From contig JABDBG010000014.1 of NCBI GenBank assembly GCA_013288745.1, positions 1 to 40,578 of the forward strand: a DNA stretch of 40,578 nt, read 5' to 3'. This DNA comes from Bacteroidota bacterium (GTDB lineage: Bacteria; Bacteroidota; Bacteroidia; Chitinophagales; Chitinophagaceae). Below are positions 32,348 through 39,713 of this stretch, piece by piece (within the stretch, counting starts at the first letter, position 1; each line of letters begins with the position of its first letter). The notes beneath the pieces are model-generated. The model saw only the letters and a list, made by a program, of their open reading frames with translations. It ran no database searches and was not told where the DNA came from. A program made the position numbers and the translations under genes.

Positions 32348-32378
32348 TTTGGTAATTGGCTAATTAAAAGTACTTTTG
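32348..32378 (+). promoter_or_regulatory. Full Bacteroidota promoter (TTTG-N19-TACTTTTG) of the nrnA-FKBP unit
   Basis: A -33 TTTG (32348-32351) and a -7 TACTTTTG (32371-32378) are separated by exactly 19 bases, the best promoter match in the window. The ATG follows 8 bases after the -7 element, so the transcript should have a very short leader or none. Confidence 0.7.
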
Positions 32379-32386
32379 CCCGCTTT

Positions 32387-33406
32387 ATGCTAACAATCGA
32401 TCAATTATATCCACTGCTGTCTCAACCCAAAAAGATAGTCATAACAATGCATCAAAAACCTGATGGCGATGCTATGGGGTCTACCTTGGGCTTGTATCAT
32501 TTTCTAAAACAGTTAGGACATACGGTTACTGTTATTTCACCAACTAACTGGCCAAGTTTTTTAAATTGGATGCCCGATAGCAAATTGGTAATTGATTATG
32601 AAGCGTATACGCAAAAAGCAGATGCAATTATCGATGAGGCAGAATGGATATTTTGTCTTGATTTTAATACCCTTAGCCGTACAAAAAAAATGGAGCCTAA
32701 ATTGGATAGTTCAACAGCTGTTCGCATTTTAATAGACCATCACCAGGAGCCGCAGGTTGATAAATTTGCTTATGGAGTTAGCGATACCGGTAAAAGTTCA
32801 ACTTGTGAAATGGTATATGATTTCATAGTAAATTCGGGCAATACAGATAAAATAAATATAGAAATCGCAGAATGTTTATATGCAGGTGTGATGACTGATA
32901 CAGGATCGTTCCGTTTCCCATCTACTTCAGCAAGTGTGCACAGAATGGTGGCAGCACTAAAAGATAAAGGATTAGAACATAGTGATGTCCACGAAGCTAT
33001 ATTTGATAATAACACGGAAAACCGCTATCGTTTTTTAGGAAATATCCTAAGCAACAGGATGGAGCTTTTTTATGAATATAACACCGCATTAATAGTGATA
33101 CCACAAAGCGATCTGATAAAGTATAACGCTAAAACCGGTGATACAGAAGGCCTGGTAAATTATCCGTTAGGTATTCAGGGAATAAAATTCGCTGCTATTA
33201 TAATCGACAGGGGCGAAGAACGCAAAAGCTCTTTTAGAAGTAAAGGCGATTTCGATGTAAATACTTTCGCAAGAAAATATTTTAACGGAGGCGGACATTA
33301 CAATGCGGCAGGAGGAAACAGCAAAGAGCCCTTGGAAGAAGTAGCTGCAAAATTTATTACTGCAATGAAAGAAAATAAAGATCAATTAAGTACTTATAAA
33401 TTTTAA
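32387..33406 (+). CDS. DHH-family phosphoesterase, NrnA-like (nanoRNase / pAp phosphatase)
   Basis: The 339-residue protein has the DHH-DHHA1 layout: HQKPDGDAMGS (motif I), LDFN (motif II), LIDHHQEP (the DHH motif III), GVMTDTGSFRF (motif IV) and the DHHA1 GGGHYNAAGG near the end. NrnA-type enzymes degrade short RNA fragments and dephosphorylate 3'-phosphoadenosine 5'-phosphate with Mn2+. Some relatives hydrolyse pApA or c-di-AMP products, so the exact substrate is open. The FKBP lipoprotein gene starts 10 bases downstream, so they are likely co-transcribed. Confidence 0.92.
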   Translation: MLTIDQLYPLLSQPKKIVITMHQKPDGDAMGSTLGLYHFLKQLGHTVTVISPTNWPSFLNWMPDSKLVIDYEAYTQKADAIIDEAEWIFCLDFNTLSRTKKMEPKLDSSTAVRILIDHHQEPQVDKFAYGVSDTGKSSTCEMVYDFIVNSGNTDKINIEIAECLYAGVMTDTGSFRFPSTSASVHRMVAALKDKGLEHSDVHEAIFDNNTENRYRFLGNILSNRMELFYEYNTALIVIPQSDLIKYNAKTGDTEGLVNYPLGIQGIKFAAIIIDRGEERKSSFRSKGDFDVNTFARKYFNGGGHYNAAGGNSKEPLEEVAAKFITAMKENKDQLSTYKF

Positions 33407-33416
33407 ATTAAACCAA

Positions 33417-34469
33417 ATGAACAAAAAAATCAGTTATTTATTACTGGCTGCTGTAGTATTATTCACAGCTTGTAAAGGAAAATACAAACACGCAGAAGGT
33501 GGTCTGGAATATAAAATTATCAGTAAAGAAACAGGTTCAAAAGCAATGCCGGGAAATTTTCTGGAATTGAATATCCTTGCTGTTTACAATGATAGTACGT
33601 TGTATAGTACAGTAGATAATGGGATGCCGCAATACGCTCCATATAATCCTGAACAGTTTCCTCCTGCATTTAGAAAAATATTCGGTAAAGTTTATGTGGG
33701 CGATAGTATTGTTGTAAGAATATCTACAGATACGCTTATCAGTAAAAATCAAGCGGCTCCTTTTATGAAGAAAGGACAATTTGTTTATCAGTATTTTACC
33801 GTAACAAATATCTTTAAAACTGAAGAGCAAAAAGATAGCGCTCAGGCATCGCATCAGGCAATAGCAGAAGCTAAAACGTACCAAAAGACTTTAGGTATAA
33901 TTACTAAAGGATTGGTTACAAATGCAGATCAATTAAAAGCTGATGATAAAACTTTGTCTGATTACATGGCAGCAAAACATATTACTGCAACAAAAGGAAA
34001 CTGGGGAACTTACGTTTCTATTACTGAACCGGGAACAGGTGCACCCATCGATAGCTCAGATGTTGCGATGGTTAACTATACAGGTAAAACTTTAGTGGAT
34101 ACTGTTTTTGATTCTAATACAGATCCTAAGTTCAGACACGTTCAGCCTTTTGCGGTTGATATGGGCGCAATGAATGTTATTCCGGGTTGGATAGACGGCT
34201 TAAAACAAATGAAAAAAGGTAGTAAAGGAATGTTCTTAATTCCTTCATCTTTGGCATATGGCAAAAATGGCTCTGGTTCAAAGATTGCACCTAATACAAA
34301 TCTTGTTTTTGATATTGAGGTAGTTGATGTACTAAGTGCACAACAATATCATATGGAACAAAAGTTAAAACAAGAATTACAAAGAGCTCAGCAACAAAGA
34401 ATAATGGACTCTATGAGAAATGCTCATCCGCAAATGCAAGGGCAACAAGGTGGCCAACATCCTCAATAA
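33417..34469 (+). CDS. FKBP-type peptidyl-prolyl isomerase lipoprotein
   Basis: The signal peptide MNKKISYLLLAAVVLFTAC ends in a lipobox (LFTAC), so Cys19 should be lipidated. The C-terminal part (about residues 205-310) is a complete FKBP domain with VMVNYTGK-like start (VAMVNYTGKTL), VFDSN, VIPGWIDGLKQMKKGSKGMFLIPSSLAYG and PNTNLVFDIEVVDV. The N-terminal part (about 30-135) looks like a diverged FKBP-like domain without the active-site pattern. A Gln-rich tail ends the protein. It probably assists folding of periplasmic or outer-membrane proteins. Coupling with an RNA phosphoesterase gene has no obvious functional reason. Confidence 0.9.
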   Translation: MNKKISYLLLAAVVLFTACKGKYKHAEGGLEYKIISKETGSKAMPGNFLELNILAVYNDSTLYSTVDNGMPQYAPYNPEQFPPAFRKIFGKVYVGDSIVVRISTDTLISKNQAAPFMKKGQFVYQYFTVTNIFKTEEQKDSAQASHQAIAEAKTYQKTLGIITKGLVTNADQLKADDKTLSDYMAAKHITATKGNWGTYVSITEPGTGAPIDSSDVAMVNYTGKTLVDTVFDSNTDPKFRHVQPFAVDMGAMNVIPGWIDGLKQMKKGSKGMFLIPSSLAYGKNGSGSKIAPNTNLVFDIEVVDVLSAQQYHMEQKLKQELQRAQQQRIMDSMRNAHPQMQGQQGGQHPQ

Positions 34470-34488
34470 TAATTATTAGATAAAAAAT

Positions 34489-34531
34489 AAAAAAGATCCC
34501 AAAGTTCTTACCGGACTTTGGGATCTTTTTT
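34489..34531. terminator. Bidirectional terminator between the FKBP gene and the T9SS cargo gene
   Basis: A perfect 17-bp stem (34489-34505 and 34515-34531, core GATCCCAAAGT) has A and T tracts on both sides and sits between convergent genes. Confidence 0.92.
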
Positions 34532-34548
34532 TATACCAGGGGTTTTAT

Positions 34549-37500
34549 TTATCTTATTAAAGTGATAGTGCCTTTTAATATTTGCTTATACCTTTCGTCA
34601 TTCACTTTGATCACATAAACATATACACCTGCAGATAGGTTTTGTCCCTGAAAATCTCCGTTCCATGCAGTGTAACCCCGGCACTCAAATACTTTTTGCC
34701 CAAAGCGGTTATATATCTGCACCTGCATATTAGGATAGTCTTCACTATTTTGGATATGCCATTTAGGATCTTTTCCGTTAGGATCAAATCCACTTGGAAT
34801 GTATAACGGCAGGATATTGCAAATATTAATTTTAGTTGGCGTAGATGAAATAGCAGTTGCGGCGCTACAGTTATTCACGTTTGTATAATCAACCGTTACA
34901 GTTTTGCTACCCGTGCTGATCAACCATTGAACTGTTACACTACTATCCGAAGAACCACCTCCTGATGTAATAGAATAATCAGTATTTAAAACACCCGTAA
35001 AATTCCATACATAATTTGATTCGCCTCCTTGTGTAGCATAAAGAATATCTGTATGATCACAAGCACTTGCTCCGGGTTGCATTGTAAAAGTTGGAATAGC
35101 AGGTGTATTAACGATAATTGAATTCGCAGCTGAAAGCCCACCGGTAGTGCAAGTATTACTGTTATCCAAACCTGTTATAGTGATGCTTGTTACCCCTGCT
35201 GCATGCAAATTTCCCGCCGGTACTGTAAATGTTCCGGTACCGCCCGAGAAGATCATTGTTGCAGTAGCAGTGGCAATATTTGGTGCGCCAAGCTGGTACG
35301 TTACTTTATAAGTATCTGCAGATAATGTTGTAGAATTTACTATTATGGTCGAGTTACTGGTGCCGGCAGCGCAAACCGGTGTCTTTGATACTATAGAAAG
35401 ACTGCTTGCATCCGGCGATGCACTAACGGCAACAGGTGTAGACGAAGCAGGAGTAGCACCACTTGTACAGCCCGAAGTATAATTAACCTGAACGACTTTA
35501 CTGCTGGCTGTTAACCAGTTTAATATCACTGAATTATCAGTAGTTGTACCGCCGGATATAATTGTATAATCAATTCCTGCCGTGCCGGGGAATGTCCACA
35601 AATAATTTGATTCGCCTGTTTGTGTTGTATACGTAACAGAAGTATTGGAGCAAACGCTTGCTCCCGGTTCTGCTGTGAATGTAGGTGTAGGCGGAATACT
35701 TGCTGTTATGATCGCCGAACCTGACATATTATTTGTACAAGCAGCAACACTCGTACCAGTTACAGTATAAGTTCCAATAGTTGTTTGGTTGCCGAAGCTG
35801 ATAGCAGTACCTGTGCCTGCTACAGGAGTTCCAATAGGGCTAGCACCCATGAATAATTGATAAGTAACTCCGTTGTCAGAATTATTTAAACCAACAGGTA
35901 GGCCACTACTAGCCGGGCAATAAGTTCCACCGCCCGTCACAGTATAAGCTGTAGGTGGTGTACATATTGCCAATGCAATAGTTGTTTGCGCAGCTCCTAA
36001 TGCCGTAATATTTGTTGCAGTAATTGCTGTTCCCGCACCACTCGAAGAAGGGTATGTCCAGGTTGTACCATCATACACTCCCGTTTTTAATGTTGCCACT
36101 GTTGCGGTGCCTGTTAAAGCAGTTGTTCCATAATCGAAAATGCCGGTATAATTACCAAACGTTCCACTATTTTTTGTGATATTCCAATACCTGTTTGCGT
36201 AATCAGTTTTTGATAATGCGAATGAAGTATAACCGGGCATGGTTGAAAAAGGAGTGCTGGTAGACATAACTACATTGCCAGGCGTAGTTACTGAACTAAA
36301 AGTTATTGTAGCCGGTGTATATGTAGCGGCATCCCCAATAGCAAATAAATAAGGTGTTGTAGCCGATATAGCTTCTTGTAAATTACCATTCACCCATCCT
36401 GTAGTTTGAGAAGCTCCGGTGATGGCAGCTCCTAAATTCATGTTTACGCGATTAGCGCCTGTTGTAATTAAGCCTTTGGTAAAAGTTAGGTTTTGTAATT
36501 CCACGCTTTCATTCAATAATAAATTGCCGCTTGGCTTATCTATAATCAACGTCGTAAAATTCTCTCCGGTCGGACCGGTAATATTACTGGTGTAATTTTG
36601 ATTACCCGCACTACCATTAAATTCGACTGCGCCTCCGTTTGCCAGGTATGTACCTCCTGTTTTATTCCAGTCTCCTGTTAAAGCAATTACTCCCGAAGAA
36701 TCATTGATCGTACCTCCACTAATAGTGATACCTCCTGTTACAGCAATATTGGGTCCGCCGCCACTAGCTTTATTCATTTGCCATGACCCTCCATTAAAAA
36801 TGATACCATTGCCTACTGTAAATGGAGCACTCATATTATCCGTAAAAGCATTCGCACCTGCATTAAAAGTCAGACTTCCTTTAATGATAAAAGGGCCGCC
36901 TGCACCAGCAACGACCATATGTATATTACCACCTCCGTTTATGATCATATTTCCACCGACGGTGAAAGAACCTGTTTGTAAAAGATTGGGAGAAAGATAA
37001 TTCGGATCTACGGGATTGTGGTATGGCGTCCAGTCAACCATGGTTAACTCCGATGTGGTTAAATTACCATTTAAGCCGCGAGGTATCGCTCCATCATTTC
37101 CATTGACTAATTGATTTACAATGTAAAAATCGGAACCACTATTAATAAATACGTTATCAGGATAACCCTGTGTTACACCAATAGTAGGCGTTGTGCTAAG
37201 ATCAGCGTTCCATTCCAGACCTCTGTTATTTGGTCCGTTATATGATAATGTTGATCCTGCGGCATATCTCGGTGAATTAGTTCCGCCAAATCGAAAAGAT
37301 GTAATGGTTAATGTACCATCGATCAACGGAGAAGAAAGTCCGGATGTTGTGATGGTAGAGTTTGCATTGCTTGTCGTAAGATTATAAAAAGTAGTAGGGC
37401 CCGTAAGGGTAGCTCCCTGAACAATAAAATTGCCACCATCGGCGCCACCTGCACCTGTAGTGGCAAGATTACCACTTGTAGTTACAATTACACCACCTGA

Positions 37501-38166
37501 AGGGACTGTAATAGTTTTTCCGGTAAGTGATAAATTACCTTGTTGTAAGTTTAGGTTTTGAATAGTACTTGTAGCTGCTAATGTAACAACATTGGTCGGT
37601 GAAATACCGGTATTATCTATAGTCAGCGATCCTCCTCCGTTTATATTCGTAGGCAGCCCATTACCTGTATTTTGGTTGGCAACACCATCGTATATATAAT
37701 TGGCAGCAGAAGGAAAAGTACGGCCGCCGGTATTTTCGATATTCCCTGATGCAGTAGCACCACTGGTTATACCGCCAGGGTCACCGATCTTTAAAAAAGC
37801 ATTGTTACTGTTAGCTAATGAAAAACTGCAGGTCCCAAAAATAAAATTCGTTGTACAATCAAGTGTCCCGTTTACAGTAAAAGATCCTGTGACGGTCATG
37901 CTCGAATTCATTGTCAATACCCCACCTGTATTAACGGTAATAGTTGCGCACGCAACAGGAGCTGTTATCTGAATAGGCGAACCATTAACGATGGTAACAA
38001 TATCACCTGCAGTAGGAACACCAGTCGGAGACCACGAAGCCGAATTACTCCAAAGGCCACCTGCACCTGTAGACAGATAAGTAGTTGCATGAACAACCTG
38101 ACAAATACTTACTAGTAAAAAACAAAAAAGCAATAAAGCCTTTTTAGGAAAAGTAAAAAGATTCAT
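34549..38166 (-). CDS. Large secreted protein with T9SS type B (gliding-associated) C-terminal domain
   Basis: A signal peptide (ending about VVHA) is followed by a long beta-solenoid-like region of about 550 residues with repeated NGGGS/GNITVNGG-type turns. Next comes a section on title-like values, then two PKD/immunoglobulin-like modules near 825-915 and 1020-1112 that repeat each other (PTFTAEPGASVCSNTSVTY versus PTFTMQPGASACDHTDILY). Residues about 1120-1205 form the type B sorting domain: PSGFDPNGKDPKWHI, VQIYNRFGQKVFE, WNGDFQGQNLSAGVYVYVI and a final LKGTITLIR. The domain directs export by the type IX secretion system and attachment or release at the surface. No T9SS machinery gene is in the window. 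Its role may be adhesion or matrix. Confidence 0.92.
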   Translation of the reverse strand: MNLFTFPKKALLLFCFLLVSICQVVHATTYLSTGAGGLWSNSASWSPTGVPTAGDIVTIVNGSPIQITAPVACATITVNTGGVLTMNSSMTVTGSFTVNGTLDCTTNFIFGTCSFSLANSNNAFLKIGDPGGITSGATASGNIENTGGRTFPSAANYIYDGVANQNTGNGLPTNINGGGSLTIDNTGISPTNVVTLAATSTIQNLNLQQGNLSLTGKTITVPSGGVIVTTSGNLATTGAGGADGGNFIVQGATLTGPTTFYNLTTSNANSTITTSGLSSPLIDGTLTITSFRFGGTNSPRYAAGSTLSYNGPNNRGLEWNADLSTTPTIGVTQGYPDNVFINSGSDFYIVNQLVNGNDGAIPRGLNGNLTTSELTMVDWTPYHNPVDPNYLSPNLLQTGSFTVGGNMIINGGGNIHMVVAGAGGPFIIKGSLTFNAGANAFTDNMSAPFTVGNGIIFNGGSWQMNKASGGGPNIAVTGGITISGGTINDSSGVIALTGDWNKTGGTYLANGGAVEFNGSAGNQNYTSNITGPTGENFTTLIIDKPSGNLLLNESVELQNLTFTKGLITTGANRVNMNLGAAITGASQTTGWVNGNLQEAISATTPYLFAIGDAATYTPATITFSSVTTPGNVVMSTSTPFSTMPGYTSFALSKTDYANRYWNITKNSGTFGNYTGIFDYGTTALTGTATVATLKTGVYDGTTWTYPSSSGAGTAITATNITALGAAQTTIALAICTPPTAYTVTGGGTYCPASSGLPVGLNNSDNGVTYQLFMGASPIGTPVAGTGTAISFGNQTTIGTYTVTGTSVAACTNNMSGSAIITASIPPTPTFTAEPGASVCSNTSVTYTTQTGESNYLWTFPGTAGIDYTIISGGTTTDNSVILNWLTASSKVVQVNYTSGCTSGATPASSTPVAVSASPDASSLSIVSKTPVCAAGTSNSTIIVNSTTLSADTYKVTYQLGAPNIATATATMIFSGGTGTFTVPAGNLHAAGVTSITITGLDNSNTCTTGGLSAANSIIVNTPAIPTFTMQPGASACDHTDILYATQGGESNYVWNFTGVLNTDYSITSGGGSSDSSVTVQWLISTGSKTVTVDYTNVNNCSAATAISSTPTKINICNILPLYIPSGFDPNGKDPKWHIQNSEDYPNMQVQIYNRFGQKVFECRGYTAWNGDFQGQNLSAGVYVYVIKVNDERYKQILKGTITLIR

Positions 38167-38229
38167 GTTGGGAAATTAATCGTTTAAACTGAAGATATTT
38201 ATGTGTTAGAATTTATTCAAAAATAATCA

Positions 38230-39066
38230 TTAATAAAAGACATTGCCGTATTCAATAAACAATTTTACTGCTTCCCTCGCTTCTTTAACATCGTGTACAC
38301 GCAGTATTGAAGCACCATTCATTAATGCCATCGTATTTAATACAGTTGTACCGTTTAATGCCTCAGCTGCTGTTATTCCTAATGTTTTGTAAATGGTAGC
38401 CTTTCTTGAAAGACCCGCTAAAATGGGTTTTTGCAGCATTGAAAAAGTATTTAATTCTTTTAATAGCTGAAAATTGTGCCTGGTGGTTTTCCCAAATCCA
38501 AAACCGGGATCAATGATCAGGTCTGTAATGCCGGCTTCTTTACATTCATTGGTTTTATCGATAAAAAAATCCAGTACTTCTTTTACCACATCACCATACA
38601 AAATATCTTTTTGCATGCTATCTGGTGTTCCTTTCATGTGCATGCAGCTATAAGGAATTTTTAATGCAGCAATAGTCGGTATCATATCTTTATCCATTTC
38701 TCCTGCACTAATATCATTTACGATCGAAGCCCCTGTGTTTACAGCTTCTTTGGCAACTTTACTGTAATAAGTATCTACAGAAATAATCACCTGCGGAAAA
38801 TGATGATGGACCGCTTTGATGGCCGGTATTACACGTTTTAATTCTTCATCTGCGGAAATACGTTCACTCCCGGGCCTGGTGCTTTGTCCGCCAATATCCA
38901 ATATCTCAGCCCCATCTGTAACCATTTTTTCTGCTAACGCGATAATGCTACCAAGCTTAGTATGCTGCCCTCCATCGTAAAACGAGTCTGGCGTTGCATT
39001 AATAATGCCCATTACCAGTGGTTTATCGATTATTAACAATTTTCCTTTGCAGTTAAGTGTGTACAT
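38230..39066 (-). CDS. folP: Dihydropteroate synthase
   Basis: FolP condenses p-aminobenzoate with dihydropterin pyrophosphate in folate synthesis and is the sulfonamide target. The 278-residue TIM barrel shows MGIINATPDSFYDGG, ILDIGGQSTRPGSE, VSVDTYYSKVA-like ISVDTYYS, NDISAG, LIIDPGFGFGKT and the sulfonamide-region GLSRKATI. The length is normal. It is divergent from DUF1599 with 54 bases between the starts and promoter boxes that nearly abut. The folate theme is shared with the cyclo-ligase at 11.2 kb. Confidence 0.96.
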   Translation of the reverse strand: MYTLNCKGKLLIIDKPLVMGIINATPDSFYDGGQHTKLGSIIALAEKMVTDGAEILDIGGQSTRPGSERISADEELKRVIPAIKAVHHHFPQVIISVDTYYSKVAKEAVNTGASIVNDISAGEMDKDMIPTIAALKIPYSCMHMKGTPDSMQKDILYGDVVKEVLDFFIDKTNECKEAGITDLIIDPGFGFGKTTRHNFQLLKELNTFSMLQKPILAGLSRKATIYKTLGITAAEALNGTTVLNTMALMNGASILRVHDVKEAREAVKLFIEYGNVFY

Positions 39067-39079
39067 CAGTGTAAACGAT

Positions 39080-39087
39080 TAATTTTG
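39080..39087 (+). promoter_or_regulatory. -7 promoter element of the DUF1599 gene
   Basis: TAATTTTG matches TAnnTTTG, 33 bases before the ATG at 39121. It ends 8 bases from the opposite-facing folP box. Confidence 0.45.
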
Positions 39088-39094
39088 AGTTCAA

Positions 39095-39102
39095 CAAAAG
39101 TA
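39095..39102 (-). promoter_or_regulatory. -7 promoter element of folP
   Basis: CAAAAGTA on the plus strand is TACTTTTG on the minus strand, 28 bases before the folP ATG. Confidence 0.45.
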
Positions 39103-39120
39103 TAAGACATTTACCAAACG

Positions 39121-39666
39121 ATGAGCACAATTCAGCAATACGATTCGGCAGTACAATCCTGTAAAGATATTTTTTTAAAAAAAACAAAAGACTATGGTAC
39201 TTCCTGGAGAGTGTACAGGATCATATCCATAGCAGATCAAATATACATCAAAGCGAAGCGTATACGTACCATACAAGAACTAGGCGAACAAAAGATCGGC
39301 GATGATATCCGCAGTGAATTCAAAGGCATTTTAAACTATGGTATTATTGGGTTGATACAATTAAGCATTGATAACGATGATATGGAAGAATTGTCCGTAA
39401 CAGCAGTAGAGAAATTGTACAATGAACAAGCCGATATCGCCAAAAAATTAATGCTCGATAAAAACCATGATTATGGCGAAGCATGGAGAGAGATGAGCCA
39501 GGAAAGCTTTGCAGATCTTATTCTTGCAAAATTATTACGTATAAAACAAATCATCGCCAATAAAGGACAAACACTCATAAGCGAAGGGATAGATGCTAAT
39601 TTTTATGATATTATTAATTATGCAGCATTTGCTTTAATATTGATCGAAGAAGGGAAACACAAATAA
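39121..39666 (+). CDS. DUF1599-family protein
   Basis: The 181-residue, mostly helical protein consists of two related halves: KKTKDYGTSWRVYR in the first (21-34) and LDKNHDYGEAWREMS in the second. Both are followed by helices with conserved Lys/Arg (IYIKAKRIRTIQE and ILAKLLRIKQIIAN), ending in NYGIIGL and NYAAFAL. This internal duplication is characteristic of DUF1599, found in Bacteroidota. The function is unknown; the DYG(T/E)(S/A)WR motif is reminiscent of MazG-like or phage nucleotide-modifying folds, a loose impression. It starts the DUF1599 to BT_3928-like pair. Confidence 0.82.
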   Translation: MSTIQQYDSAVQSCKDIFLKKTKDYGTSWRVYRIISIADQIYIKAKRIRTIQELGEQKIGDDIRSEFKGILNYGIIGLIQLSIDNDDMEELSVTAVEKLYNEQADIAKKLMLDKNHDYGEAWREMSQESFADLILAKLLRIKQIIANKGQTLISEGIDANFYDIINYAAFALILIEEGKHK

Positions 39667-39677
39667 TTAAAAATTAA

Positions 39678-39695
39678 ATCCGATAGCTATCGGAT
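39678..39695. repeat. Perfect 18-bp palindrome (TCCCGA-type family)
   Basis: ATCCGATAGCTATCGGAT is its own reverse complement. It lies in the 47-base gap between the DUF1599 and BT_3928-like genes. Confidence 0.7.
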
Positions 39696-39713
39696 CCAAA
39701 TAACAAAATTCAA

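Noticed and set aside
36704-37972. Several plus-strand open frames opposite the T9SS cargo gene
   Set aside because: They are low-complexity Pro/Val/Ile mirror readings of a repetitive gene on the other strand, with no start signals or domain features.
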